Assembly (NCBI RefSeq): GCF_022458985.1
Contig: NC_061781.1
Coordinates: 5,257,501 to 5,321,500, forward strand
Direction of reading: 5' to 3'
Origin: Mugil cephalus
Taxonomy: Eukaryota; Chordata; Actinopteri; Mugiliformes; Mugilidae
DNA length: 64,000 nt
This document shows positions 39,633 to 51,894 of the stretch, piece after piece. Both the position numbers and the translations under genes were made by a program. The number at the start of each line of letters is the position of its first letter. The stretch's first letter is position 1. The notes beneath the pieces were generated by a model that worked only from the letters and a program-made list of their open reading frames with translations, was not told where the DNA came from and did no database searches.

Positions 39633-39794
39633 TCAGGGTCCACTACTCTTTTTGGAACTTTCAGACGAAACAAGACTGCGCAGGACTGGATTCCTGTGGA
39701 ACTTTAAGTAGCTGATGGAGCCTTAAGCTGCTCTGGATATGGAGGTCGTTCAACACCAGAGATAAAGGAAAGAAAGCACTGTTCTTACTTTTAA

Positions 39795-40021
39795 CTCCCT
39801 TGTGCCTCCAAAGCAGTTGTGAGTCATCAGAGAGTGGACGTGAGGCTTCTGAGGGGGTCCTGTGGTGTCTGGTGTTGTTAGTGGGGACCTTCACGTCTTA
39901 TGAGGGGAGGGGCCTCTGTGGATTATCCCACAGATACTTGATCAGTTTCTAGTGAATCTGGAGGCCAGGTCAACACCTTGTTCTTCATGTTTCTTCATGT
40001 TTTTGAGTTGTTCCTAAACGA

Positions 40022-40095
<74 letters not shown>

Positions 40096-40247
40096 CTACC
40101 TCCTGCTGGGGATGGCTGCTGCCATCAAGGAGTGTCATTGCTATGGGGTGGGGGTGTTTGATCTGGTCTAGGTGGGTGCTGAATGTCTAAGTATTCATTC
40201 AGTTCTCCTGTCAGTGGTTTTAATGTTGTGGCTGATCAGTGTATGAG
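39795..40247 (+). mobile_element. Tc1-derived miniature element with (GT)n in FGF 3' UTR
   Basis: It carries GAGAGTGGACGTGAGGCTTC, CAGATACTTGATCAGTTTCT and GGAGGCCAGGTCAACACCTT, then (GT)35 at about 40024-40093. It ends GGTTTTAATGTTGTGGCTGA TCAGTGTA, the terminal repeat of a fish Tc1-like family. It lies between the FGF stop codon and the poly(A) signal, so it is probably in the transcript. Same family as 19275-19656 and 63658-64000. Confidence 0.8.
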
Positions 40248-40374
40248 TCAACTACACATGAAGAGTAATACAGCATCATCTGTATTTTAGAGACATAATA
40301 CTTTGAAGGAGATTGTTCGTGCATGTTCGGTTTTATCGTGGAAACTGTAAAATGTAATCCAATTTTGCCTTTTT

Positions 40375-40380
40375 AATAAA
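40375..40380 (+). terminator. FGF gene polyadenylation signal
   Basis: AATAAA 743 bases after the stop codon, in AT-rich sequence followed by a GT-rich downstream element (TTGTGTGTGCTG). Confidence 0.6.
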
Positions 40381-42082
40381 AATATATGTTTTATATAATT
40401 GTGTGTGCTGAAGCAGCCTCTTATATTATTTTCATCAATTTATAATGAGGAAATATATTTCCATATAATGTTAAGCTACAGCATTTATTGACTGATGATC
40501 AGCTAGCTTACCTAAACAGCTGGAAGCTGCCGTGTAGTCAGCTGGGTAAACTATCCTGCATCAGGAAAGGTTTTTCTTGTCCCTGTCACTGATAGTTTCT
40601 TTATGTTAAAGACAATTGACGCTGTATAAATAAATCTGAACTGAATGAATGTGCATCTTGTGTGACTATAACATAAACCCTGGAAGTAGCCACCACTGAT
40701 GTTATTGCTGCTATCTAGATCTGTAAGGCACACTGAAATCCTTCACCTGAACTAATCTTCTTTTCTGTTGGACAGCACCAAATAATAAAACAAAAAGAAA
40801 GAAAATTTTTGATTGATGTTCACAGTTTAAGTGACCCCATGGTTTCAGTCAGTGGACGAGCACTGATGAGTTTGAAGTTGAATTGTATCATAGCTGCATT
40901 GATCCAATAAGTTGTTCCTCACTTTCCTTCTGGATTCTGTAAGTTAGTTTCTTCTAATACAATCATGTTGATGTGTAGCTATTTTTAATCCAGGTACGGT
41001 CGTCTAGTAATAAGGGAAATGAGACAGAGTTTTGTGAATTAGGTCAATGGAGACGTCATCATATTTGGAGGACATCCTGTTAAAGGTCACTTTATAGTAT
41101 AAATGTCATATTGAGTGTGTAATATAAAAAGACAGATCGCTTTAAAAAAGAATAAAATATGTATTAAAAATGACATATTCACCAGTCATAAAATCCATTA
41201 ATTCAACATGTAACTGGATGATACGCCAAAGTTCAGCGGTTGCCTGAAATAAATGAAAATTCTCGTGTTAGAATCTGAAATAGAGATGTCACTGGAAACT
41301 GTTTTCAAGTCAGATTATTTTCTAGAAAACCCAAGTGTCTTGTCATACAGCTGTTAACATATGCAGCACTTTTTATGTTTCCTTTATGTTTTTATGGCAT
41401 GTTATTACATTATTAGAGTATTGGCACCTTGAATACACCAGAGGGAGCCACACACTGTAGAGTGGAGAAGAGCTCTCTTATAATACTAATACTTTTACTG
41501 CTGTTACCAAAGAAAAGCATTAACCAAAAAACATAGTTGTCACATTTAAAAGCTATATAGATAAACTTATCTTACAGGAAGTTGAAATCTAATATGAATT
41601 AAATTAGGCCTCAGCTTTTACTACTTTCTTCTCAGTCATGTACAAAAACTCTATGATAGTTTACAGAGGTCCACGGCATTAATTAAATCCGGATACACTT
41701 TTAATTGAAACACATCAAATAAATAATGGTTGCTTCAGTTTTAGGGTCCTGATATAACCACTGGTAAAAAGAAAAATAAGAGAAGCTAGAGAAAAGGAAA
41801 AAAAATAGAGAAAAAAAATGATTATAAAAAATAACAAAATTGAGAAAAAACTATTAAGATCAAATAAGCCTAAATTATGCATATGAACAAATGTACTATA
41901 AAGATTTAAATATATATCATACAGGAAGGACTAATACAGTTTTTAGTTTATTTTCTACTAACTAGCTCAAAATGTCTGTCCCTGTATCAATAAAGCTATA
42001 ATATGCGCAAAAACCTCAGACTCACCGCATGATATGCAACTGCATTTTTGCATAGTTGTCCTTTTTCTGTATATATTTTGTC
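40381..42082. other. Intergenic region before UTP14
   Basis: AT-rich sequence without gene or named repeat. It ends at an uninterrupted A tract. Confidence 0.6.
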
Positions 42083-42111
42083 AAAAAAAAAAAAAAAAAA
42101 AAAAAAAAAAA
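42083..42111 (+). repeat. Poly(A) tract 120 bases upstream of UTP14
   Basis: About 28 consecutive A residues on the plus strand. It could be the tail of an unrecognised retroelement copy to its left, or a simple repeat. It lies 5' of UTP14, so it is not that gene's retrocopy tail. Confidence 0.8.
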
Positions 42112-42228
42112 CGGCGCATGGTAAAGACGTAGGAGACAGTTACGGCGGTTTTGCGACAACGTCTCTGTTTACGGCACACGTGTCGCTCCTGTACACTCGG
42201 CTGTGGGAGCTGTGGTATTTACGCAAGT

Positions 42229-44607
42229 ATGGCTAAAGTTTCTAAGAAGAAAGGCAGTAAAAAGATTTTAAAAACGAGCCCCGAAGTCACAGATAAGAGC
42301 GCAGGTGCGACGGTAGACGTGGTTTACGACGATGACGAAGAGGAAAGTGCTTTCAATGTTGCAGAGGAAGACGACAACAGCGAGGAGGACGAGGGGGACG
42401 CTGAGAATGAACGAAAACGCCAAAAGCTGTTGGACGCTATCGGCGCCCTGGGGGGCAAGAGGAAGAAAACCCAAGGAGAGAGGTCCGAGGCGGCCGTGCA
42501 GATGTCAGAGTTCACGGTGAACGCGGAGGGCGAGGGCGACAAAATCGATCTCTCGGATCTGATCGGGACCGTGGAGAAGACCCCCACTGTCCCGGCCAAG
42601 ACTAAGAAGCAGCTTCAGAACCTGCAGAGGAGCAACAACACCATCGAGTGCCCTCTTAGCAAGCAGGAGAGCGAGAGGATCCAGAGAGATGTGGCTTTTA
42701 ACAAGGCAGCGACAGCGGTGACCCGCTGGAAAAGCGCGATCACACAGAACCAGAGGGCTGAACAGCTGGTCTTCCCCCTCAACCAGGAGCCTTCAGGCCC
42801 TAAGCCCATTGAGAGTGTGGTGAGGGGCTGGAAAGCACAAACCCCACTGGAGCAGGAAATCTTCGCCCTCCTGTCCGCCAACAAGCAGCCGATCAACGAC
42901 CCCATTCTGACCCCCGCTGAGGAGGCTTCCATGAAGGCGATGAACTTGGGGGAAGCCAAGATCCGCCGCGCGGAGCTGCAGAAGGCCAGGGCTCTGCAGT
43001 CCTACTATGAGGCCAAGGCCCGGCGAGAGAGGAAGATCAAGAGCAAGAAATACCACAGGGTGCAGAACAAAGCCAAACGCAAAGAGTTTGTCAAGCAGTT
43101 TGACGAGATGGTGAAGACGGACCCGGCTGCTGCCTTGGAGGAACTGAACAAGATGGAGCTGGCCAGGATGCAGGAGAGGATGTCGCTGAAGCACCAGAAC
43201 AGCGGCAAGTGGGCCAAATCAAAGGCAATCATGGCCAAATATGACAAGGGGGCACGCGACGATATGCAGAAGCAGCTGGAGCTGAATAAAGACCTGACGC
43301 AGAAGCTGGTCACCTCGCTGAATGATGAAGAAGAGAAGGCTGAAGAGGAGGAGGAGGGAGCAGACGACCCAGAGGTGTTGCCTGATTTCGTGAATGATGC
43401 AGAGCACGGACTAGATTCTTCAAATCCTTGGATGAGAGGGAAGCTCTCAGAGGAGATGAGTGAGACTGTGGGTCTGACAACAGAAGGGCTCGGAGCAAAA
43501 GAAAATACGGCTGCTGAATTAGAGGAGGAGGAAGAGGAGGTTGAGGAAACAGAAGAAGAAACCCTCCTCAGAGAGTTTGACAGCAGGAGGAAACTGCGTA
43601 AAGCCCAGGAGGCTGAAACTGCAACAGCCATGTCTGTGGAGGAGGAGGATGATGAGGAGGATGAGGAGGACATAGTGAAGGAAACCATAACTACTGCTGC
43701 TTCTGACAAAGAGGAGGAGGCGGGTTCAGAGATCACAAGCCTTTTAAAAGGAATAGCAGAAGGCCGCGTAGAAGCTGAAGCAGCTGCTGATGTCGGCTGC
43801 ACAGACACTTCAGCTCAGCTGGAGGAAGGACTCACGAGAGTCAGGACTCTGGAGGACATCGAGCTCCTCGCCCACGAGGCCTCAGCCAGCGATAAAGCAC
43901 CCAGTGGCTCCCAGCAGCAGTCCACTGCCACAGAAAACCTCCCACCAGCGGGGCCTCAAAAGGCAGGCAAAAAAAGAAAAAAGAAGGCTGGAATTGAGCT
44001 GAAACAAGTTCTCACCAAAGACACGAAAGAAATCAAAGTGCCTCTCACTGTGACCACAGAGGACTCTGAAGAAATGGATGGAGAAGAAAAGCTGGACCAG
44101 AGGGGTCTCATTAAAGAGGCGTTCGCTGGAGACGATGTCATCTCAGACTTCCTCAAAGACAAGAAGAAGCAGGAGGACGCAGGGAAGCCTCAGGTGGTGG
44201 ACCTGACTCTGCCCGGGTGGGGGGAGTGGGGAGGGATTGGCCTGAAGCCATCACGCGGCAAACGCAAGAGGTTCCGGGTCAAGGCCGCGCCGCGGCCACC
44301 GAGGAAGGACGAGCGCCTGCCCAGCGTCATCATCTCGGAGAAGAGGAACAGCACCCTCAGCCTCCACCAGGTCAACGTGCTGCCCTTTCCCTTTGAGAAC
44401 CACACACAGTTCGAGAGCACCCTACGCTGCCCGCTGGGCCGCACCTGGAACACTGAGCAAACTGTCAGAAAGATGACCAAGCCCAAAGTGGTCACAAAGG
44501 TGGGGGCCATCATTGAGCCCATGACTGAGGATTTACTGGAGAAGAACAAGACGCAGCTGTCTGCGAGGAAAAACAGCAGTATGGACTCTAAGAAAAGAAA
44601 ACATTAG
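42229..44607 (+). CDS. utp14: UTP14 small-subunit processome component, intronless, 792 aa
   Basis: One uninterrupted frame of 793 codons with stop. UTP14 is a nucleolar component of the U3 snoRNP / SSU processome needed for 18S rRNA maturation, and activates the DEAH helicase Dhr1/DHX37. Visible parts are the basic start MAKVSKKKGSKK, an acidic stretch at about residues 35-62, TVEKTPTVPAKTKKQLQNLQ, the long conserved helix-rich region GEAKIRRAELQKARALQSYY with basic KARRERKIKSKKYHR (residues 262-276), NPWMRGKLSEE (about 397-407), acidic repeats, and the C-terminal hallmark LPGWGEWGGIG (about 660-670). The length is close to human UTP14A (771). I start at ATG 42229 (MAKVSKK, the conserved start) rather than the in-frame ATG 42151. 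Human UTP14A has many introns; this copy has none. Upstream, an E-box CACGTG is at 42175. Codon usage is more GC-rich than the flanks, as in a translated gene. Confidence 0.95.
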   Translation: MAKVSKKKGSKKILKTSPEVTDKSAGATVDVVYDDDEEESAFNVAEEDDNSEEDEGDAENERKRQKLLDAIGALGGKRKKTQGERSEAAVQMSEFTVNAEGEGDKIDLSDLIGTVEKTPTVPAKTKKQLQNLQRSNNTIECPLSKQESERIQRDVAFNKAATAVTRWKSAITQNQRAEQLVFPLNQEPSGPKPIESVVRGWKAQTPLEQEIFALLSANKQPINDPILTPAEEASMKAMNLGEAKIRRAELQKARALQSYYEAKARRERKIKSKKYHRVQNKAKRKEFVKQFDEMVKTDPAAALEELNKMELARMQERMSLKHQNSGKWAKSKAIMAKYDKGARDDMQKQLELNKDLTQKLVTSLNDEEEKAEEEEEGADDPEVLPDFVNDAEHGLDSSNPWMRGKLSEEMSETVGLTTEGLGAKENTAAELEEEEEEVEETEEETLLREFDSRRKLRKAQEAETATAMSVEEEDDEEDEEDIVKETITTAASDKEEEAGSEITSLLKGIAEGRVEAEAAADVGCTDTSAQLEEGLTRVRTLEDIELLAHEASASDKAPSGSQQQSTATENLPPAGPQKAGKKRKKKAGIELKQVLTKDTKEIKVPLTVTTEDSEEMDGEEKLDQRGLIKEAFAGDDVISDFLKDKKKQEDAGKPQVVDLTLPGWGEWGGIGLKPSRGKRKRFRVKAAPRPPRKDERLPSVIISEKRNSTLSLHQVNVLPFPFENHTQFESTLRCPLGRTWNTEQTVRKMTKPKVVTKVGAIIEPMTEDLLEKNKTQLSARKNSSMDSKKRKH

Positions 44608-44898
44608 CCACATCTATCACTGGAATTATTCAAGATAATTAACAAGAAGCTTGTTTTGAAGCAGGTTGATGGTTTTTATACTAGATTTCTCTGTAAACAT
44701 TCAAAACTATCCTCACAACTTTAAGGAAACCGTGTTAAATGCTTGGAGGGTCTGTAAGAAATTGATACATGTGAGAATAATTGCAGAGAGAGAGAGGGCA
44801 GAAATGTGTGCGTCCACTTCTAACACTCAGTCTTTTTCCTTGATCTCCTGTCTTTGATATTAAAATCTGTCAGATATGTAAATTTAACAAATACTTAA

Positions 44899-44904
44899 AA
44901 TAAA
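44899..44904 (+). terminator. utp14: UTP14 polyadenylation signal
   Basis: AATAAA about 290 bases past the stop; an ATTAAA at about 44860 is an alternative. Confidence 0.5.
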
Positions 44905-44909
44905 TTCAT

Positions 44910-46620
44910 ATTTGCAGTTAAAGATACAGTTTCTAGCTAATCAATGGCAGTCCCTTTTTGTGTTTTTAAGTTGGTTTTGGTAGGACTCCACTGTTCAGGC
45001 TGTGAGAGCAGATTTCTGGTTATTTTGGGGAAGTTTGCTACTATATGCTGTGTGTACGCATGGTTAAAATCAGAGCAAGAGTAGTTTTTTGTAACAGCCG
45101 TTTTGAGTAGCTGGAGTTTATTCTATTATTTCATATACAACATGATAGTCTACATTGACATAGTTCTGTTTGCAGATTCTATGATTTTTATCCTGTATTT
45201 TGTGGATTCTGGTTTTATTCCAGTTGAAATCACAACATTGCTATACTTTGGTTTTCATAAATGGGTCATTTTTCAGCCTACACTTCTGTGTACATGGGTA
45301 AGACTGCCTACTGTCATTTAGTAGATGCTTAATTACAGTTATTGTACTAAATACACCAGTGATGTAGAAATTAAGCCAGAAATGATTTATGAAAGTGAGT
45401 TTAATTTCTAGCAGCCTTTAACGGCAATAAAAAAAATATAATAAAGTAATGACAATCCTCCTATTTCCTTACAAACCAGATTATTACAGCTTTATTAATC
45501 ATACACCTGTATAATGCTAATTTGCCTTGTTTGTGTCTAAGACCCGAAGCAGTCATCATAACTGAGCCATAATCATATAAGAAACATTTTATTATCAAAG
45601 ATGAGCTATTTGGACTGCTCTGCCGCGGGGTAGTTTAATATTTATGTTAACATCTGATTTGATGCTTTAGATGTGAAATATCGGATCAAAGAGATTAAAA
45701 GTTGTGGAGCAGGAGGATGCAGCACAAAAAGAAAATTCTGAGTACTCAAAATGACACAATACGTGGGTGTGTTCATATACAACACAGCTGTGGCCTCTAA
45801 GTGAATATGTTCTCTGTTATACTACATATGGTATATAACTGTATTATAGCTCATGCATTAACAGAATCATTGTATAGATGATTAGTATTAAAACAGCAAT
45901 ACTGTGTAAATGTTTATGCTATTTTTTTAAAAGCTCACTGCTGGAAACCCTGAAGAAATTTGCAAATACCCTAACACTGCACTTTGGTGCAGTACTTTTA
46001 TGTGTTGACAAGAAGTGTTCAGACAAACCGTTTAAGCAGGTAATCATGTTAAAGCACCGGAGCTGTCAAGCTGAATTACAATGAATGAATTAATGTTTTC
46101 GCAACGATTCGCAGGCCGTTGTGTGGATGCGTGAGACCTTGGCTTTTACAGATAATACGTCAGCACTTTTAGTCACACCGTTAAAGCTTCTCTCCGCGGC
46201 ATTTTACACATTTGTGCCTGCCTCCCGTCCTCTTCCTTTCACAGCTGATGCTCCAGAAATATGTGAGGCCATGCGGCAGTGTCTAAAAGAAAAGCCATTA
46301 CAGGTAGGTTAAACCTTCACACATGGGTGAGAGTGCATACTTTGGCACCTGACGTCTCTCTATTTCACATGATAGACATTCTATTAAAGTGGGGGATGCT
46401 GTAATGGACTATGCATCAGTTCAGGTAATGGTTGTCAGCTTGAGTGCCCAAGAGGCAGTAGGGAGTTCCATTAGAAACCTTATAGTTACTAAATCTGTCA
46501 TTTTCCAACTTCCTCTCTATTGAACCACCACTTTGGCAATTACTACAGCTTCATAGAGCCTTCAACAATGAAAAGAGACCTAGTCCTTGGACTTACTCCT
46601 GCTCGCTGGACTGTAACTAG
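44910..46620. other. Intergenic, nothing recognised
   Basis: AT-rich, no gene or known repeat seen. The short open frames lack motifs. Confidence 0.55.
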
Positions 46621-46639
46621 ATCAGACAGCGATTCTCAC

Positions 46640-49260
46640 TCAAACATGTGAAGGGCTCTGTGGCTGTAAATCAGAGGGCTGTGCTTGAGGATGGCCGGCA
46701 GCACCGATGATGGAACATGTTTTTCTCCATAATGCCCGTTCTTGACATCTGCTTAGGTATTTGTTGGGCGATGACAAAGCATTTAATGCCGTCATCAGAG
46801 TCGTCGGCTGCAGAGAAACGAAAAGGCAACACTGGCTTCATGTCTGTTCCTCGATGGGCTCTTGCGGGGCCGCTCTGGTGATGAGACGCGACGTAAAAAA
46901 CAAAGGCTCTCTTCAATAAATCTCATCCTGCAGAGTCGTTCCCCTACAGGCAGCCGTAGCTGTTGAAATCTCCGGTTTCCTTTGCCCGTTGCCTTGGAGG
47001 TCGCTGGAACAAGCTGATAGAGGCTCAATCTTATTTCCTCCTGTAATCCAAGGCCCAACTCCATTCCCACCCTGACAGGTGTAAGATTAACTTAGTTAGG
47101 GGCTGAACTACTCATGTGCACCAAATTAAATTAATGGAACAAATTTCCCTCCTAATTAAGATGAAAACACGTGTCAGTTGTAACCTTGCTGAGCACTAAT
47201 TATGTACAAATGATTTATCATCTGTTTCATCCTGAATAGCAATGGGCTCACCTCTCCAATATCCCTGGCTAGCTGTTAAGAGATGGGCCCTGATTAACAG
47301 TGGCAGGTTGTGCTGTGGAGAAACTGCACATCACGGGCCAGCCAATCAGAGCCGGCCTCAGCCCAGACTCTCCTCCCTTCCATTAACCTACATTGAGTGT
47401 GCAGCTGAGCATCACTGTGCCTTGGCTCTCCTTCTTGTTTCTCTCCTCTGAATGAAAATAAAGTACATTCCAAAAGGAGAGGGGAGGGGGCCGGGGGTGT
47501 TTGATGGAGCAAGGCGGAGTGAGGATGGTAAAAAACCTGAACCGGGGGATGAATCCCTTGAGGCTGGATTAGGTTGTGCCAGTATGATCTCGCTAACAAG
47601 ATGGAGATGAGACAACTTCAACAGTCTCTCCACCTCAAATAGCAAATTGAATAACACAGACTAGGTGCCACAATCAAACTCATACATCGCCGTTTAGGAT
47701 GGGTGCTGGGTAATTGCTTCACAGTGGCCTAGAACAAAAAGCGACCACGCCATGGTACCAGTCTGAGGCCAGTAGGTGGTGCTATTGGTTAAGCCTGTCA
47801 AAAGTCACTGTAAATTCCTGTGGGCTTACATATCAAAATAAACAGGGGCTCATTAAACAATTACAGCTGAACTGGGATATACCAGGTACGGATATATTTA
47901 AATGGGCAGCAGCACTGATTAGCATTAGAATCGGAGCCCCTTGGGAGGCTAAGGACACTCTCTGGCCAATGTGTAATCATTGTTCCGCAGGCTTGCTCAC
48001 AGGGGATATAGCCTGTTTTGTCATTATCACTGAATGTGCAACACACATGCTGGCACAGCTTCAATGGTGCTGCCAGCAATAGAGCACTTGAATTTCCTCC
48101 TCGTGGTTCCAAGAATTTGGTCAGACAATGAGGCAAGTCCGCTCTGTTCCCACTGACTAGAGATTAGAGATGCCGTTGTTATCTGGCTGCTGCAACAGAC
48201 AGAGGCAAATTGCTTCCCATCCTATGTCTCATTTCCTCCTTGTGCGATTCCTCTCCGGTATTTTTGTGCACGCGGCCGCTCCACAAAATGTCATTACGGG
48301 CGCACAGGTGTCAGCTCTTGCCGCGAGGGATCGTTTGACTTTTTGTTGTCATGTGGGGGTACTTACCCCGACACCTAATGTTTCTACAATTTGCTTGTTG
48401 GATCTTTCATTGTTATGGTGAATGTCGGTATGACTGCGGGGTGGGGTGGGGGTATCTTGTGTTCTTTCGCTCATTACGCTGTTGTTTAGTCCAGTTTGTC
48501 TGTCCAAACATGGCTACGGGAGAGACAAGCCAGAGCTGTGATTATTGCAGGTCCAGGGGCATGTCTCACAGACACAGAGGTGCGAAGCAGGGATGTCAAA
48601 CACTTTGCGCTCCATGCTTGTGTGTGTGTGTAGGTTGCTTTAAATGAAACACATTTTTATTTTCCCATTTTTGTATGTATACTTATGATACTGATTCTAA
48701 CCTTTCTCTGCCTTTAGATAAATTCACATTCTTAAAGACAGAGATGTATTTCAAATGATTTCATTTTTGCCTCAAACATTTAGAGAGAGGTAATCCTATG
48801 TAGGAAAACACGTCTCTCATCTATGCTCCTAAACCCTTTTGGGGGCAGACATGGCATGGCAAGCAGTGTCTCCCTCATCCCTCATCATCACGTCCTCCTG
48901 GGCACTGGCACATCCAGCAGAGAGGGATGGGTTTATAGGTTAATTATAGACAACACAGGTGGGAACATGATCTATAGTTTTGGAAGCAGGACCTGCAACG
49001 GTCCAGTGGGGATGACATTTACACTGAGGGGCCCAACCCACCCTTGTACACCATCGCCATCCACACTTACAACCCTCCCTGTGCACGCATTCATTCACAA
49101 GGGCCCACAGTGGAGTGATAATGGAAAGGCCAATATTCATCAGGGGGGTGAAGTAGCCCTTGACATATAACTGAAAGCTCTCATAGCCTCCTCTTAGCTA
49201 CCAGACCTTCTTTATCACTCTTAATTATTGGGGTTAAGTGAGTCTCCCATGGGACTGTCA
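46640..49260. promoter_or_regulatory. Candidate conserved non-coding elements upstream of insig2
   Basis: This 2.6-kb stretch is free of recognisable repeats, has balanced base composition compared with its flanks, and has no supported coding frame. It contains homeodomain-type cores (CCTAATTAAG at 47152, ACTAATTATG at 47196), CCAATCAGAGC at 47342 and several E-box-like sites. Sub-blocks that look most constrained are 46640-47080, 47225-47640, 47740-48140 and 48820-49180. Conservation cannot be tested here; the call is by appearance only. Confidence 0.35.
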
Positions 49261-51105
49261 AATGTTCTCCAGAAAATACACACTTACAATACAAATCAAC
49301 CACAGCAGCAGACTAAATCTGAGCGTAATGGTTGGTCAGAAGGCTCCTTGTTCTGTTGCTGAATTGAATTTGTTTTTATTTTTTTTGGAAAATCTGAGCA
49401 TATCAGTATATTTAGTTATTCTGAATAAATTCCATGAAAAGATCCAGACCACAAATGGATGGACGTTACACACTTAGACTTCTCCAGCAGTCTGCATCCA
49501 TCCGCCATTGTGTTGGGGAAGATGGACTATCTGCTTCGGGAGCCGTCCTTGTCGTCATTTTTAACGTCCCACCACTGGCTTGCTTGTGACGTCATTGATC
49601 CAGCCGTCAAACCCAGCTCTGGCTTGTCTCTCCTGTAGCCAGGTCTGGACGGACAAACTGGGTTAAACATCAAACAGCGTAATGAGCAGAACAACACAGA
49701 TACCTCCCCCGTAGGGGTGAGGATTTACCTCCGTCTGTTGCAGTAGACACATTGTCCCATAGCACCTATTGTTTCTAAGAAGAGATTTAACAATGTTAAA
49801 ATCTCAAAGGCTGCAACACGAGAAGGAAAAAAAGACACCAGAGCTGCTGTGTCCACCTTTACAAAATAACGCCTCTGTCTGTAACAGGCCACTCCTACAT
49901 ATAAGTCAGTTGTTAGGAGGCAGTCTATCATCACAGGGTTTGTAACCAGCCAGGACTATAGGGATTGGCGGGGAGCTGCAGCAGAGCAATCTGACAGGGC
50001 TGTGGGGGGTTTGGGTGGGGAGAAAAAAATCAGCAATAAAAGATCAGAAATCAATTTTTCAACGTGTTTGACTGACCAAGACAGGCTTCAGGGCAGAGAT
50101 ACAGCTGAGAGCTTCATAAATGGTGTAACCACTAGCAGCTCTGTATTGTCAGACCAATTCTGCTAATCTAGTATCTTATTTGCTGGGGAGGTGGCATCGT
50201 GTTAATGTGACTGTTTTTCCTTGTGAACCCAAATAACAGACATCTGAAGCACATTTGTGAATGAGAGACAGTTTTATTGAATATTCTGGAGAGCTGCTGG
50301 CTGGAGGTGAGTGCTAACGGTTGTGGATTAGATCAGAGTCTGGCAGGCTGGACTGCAGGCTACAAGAGAAATCACTTACCTGGCCGTAGTGTTGTATCAT
50401 ATTAGCAACTGATAGCTCTGGGGGAAAAAAATGACTTGAAGAGCCAGAATATCCTTTTCCATATCTACAGGTGTGAAGATGAACGAGCCAACTGAGCCAT
50501 GCCCAAAAAGAAGGAAGTAGGAAGCGGGAAACAGGAGCACAGTGGAGATAAGAAGAAGGCACAGCCTAAACTATAACATATCAGGATTTGTGGCGCCACC
50601 AAACTGGGCAGACTGACGAGGAGGCCAGCCAGGTAATGCCAGAGAACAGAACGAGAGGGAAGTTGAATGCTGTCATAAGTTCTCTCAGTGGTGAGGAGAC
50701 ACCTCTACCACATTCAGACTATTCCAGCATCCAGTCACTGTCCAAGGGCCACATCCATCTAAAATAGCATCTCATGTGGTCACCGTATTGAATTGAAAGG
50801 TTTGAAGTGTTTTGCAAAAGAGAAATGCCTCTCAGGTTGTAAATCTGTGAAGATGACTTTTGATTTAGCTTTATTTTACTTGAACCACTCAAACAGCTGA
50901 TGTGGAAATAATATTATTATAGTATCAGTGACTTTGTTGAAGGCTACAAGCTGAAATGCTTAAAAATGGGAGCAGTCATGTCCAACTACTGCCAGTATGT
51001 GTGTGGTGTTGCTATCAACACCTACACTGCCAAATACTGCTGACATAATCGGCTGCCCAGGAGAAGTCAGTTCTAGGAACAGACATAGACAGATAGATAG
51101 ACATA
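49261..51105. other. Intergenic, nothing recognised
   Basis: No gene is seen. Scattered purine-rich and TTTATT-rich stretches occur, without a nameable repeat. Confidence 0.5.
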
Positions 51106-51150
51106 TAACAAAATAAATAAATAAATAAATAAATAAAAATCAATAAATAA
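51106..51150. repeat. (AAAT)n microsatellite
   Basis: AATA/AAAT units in tandem, flanked by degenerate A-rich sequence to about 51300. Confidence 0.85.
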
Positions 51151-51340
51151 AAAGAAAAAAAATGAAAAACCTATATACACAATATTTACAAGAAATATAA
51201 AAAAGTGAATATTAAAACTGAAAGAAATGAAAAAATAATCAAACAACGATGTGTAAAATGTGTAATAAAAAAATAAGAATAAAAAGCTAAAAAAGACATC
51301 TGGTAGAGGAGCAAATCTTGAATGAAGAAGGTCTGACCAC

Positions 51341-51797
51341 ACAGGGGTGTCAAACTCAATTTATTTCAGGGGCCACATTCAGCCCAGTTTGAGTTGAATG
51401 GGCCAGACCAGTAACACAACATATTAACCTATATTTAATGGCAACTCCAAACATTTCCTTTTGTTTTTGTGCATAGAAGTGTATTATGAAAGTGTTTACA
51501 TTTAATGAATGATACTATTACAAAGCATGTAGTGAACAATCAGACATTTCTTAACAAAAACAAGTGCAATTTCGGTATAGTTCTATGTCTCAGTGTTGTG
51601 TTATGTTCACAACTCTCACACTCAACTGTGTGAACCTTGGAAATAGTAGTTACAGTAGTTGTATTGGGTGGGGGAAAAAAAATACTGTTAATGTCTTCTA
51701 TGTAATATTTGCACTTTGCAAATTCCTCCTGTGGGCCAGATTATTTCCTCTGGTGGGTCTCTTTTGGCCCGCGTGCCGTGTATTTGACATCTGTGAG
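51341..51797 (+). mobile_element. hAT-type miniature element upstream of insig2
   Basis: The ends are CACAGGGGTGTCAAACTCAA and, inverted, CACAGATGTCAAATACACGG. Interior landmarks GGGGCCACATTCAGCCCAGT and TTTTGGCCCGCGTGCCG are typical of a common fish and vertebrate hAT non-autonomous family. No transposase frame. Related copies: 25195-25593 and 52378-52705. Confidence 0.8.
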
Positions 51798-51894
51798 TTA
51801 GAAGGTATCCAAACTTTTGCCTGGTACATATATCTCAGCTTGTGTAACAGTGTAACCATTGACTGTATATACATATAGTTAACCCTTGGGCAGC

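Noticed and set aside
42083-42111. Poly(A) tract as proof that UTP14 was retroposed
   Set aside because: It lies upstream on the sense strand, whereas a retrocopy tail would follow the 3' end.
42151-42228. Upstream in-frame ATG for UTP14
   Set aside because: The extra 26 residues are Cys/Arg-rich and unlike the family start; MAKVSKK at 42229 matches the expected N-terminus.
43005-43808. 267-codon minus-strand frame within UTP14
   Set aside because: It is Ser-rich, the reverse of the GAG/GAA acidic codons of UTP14, so it is a shadow frame.
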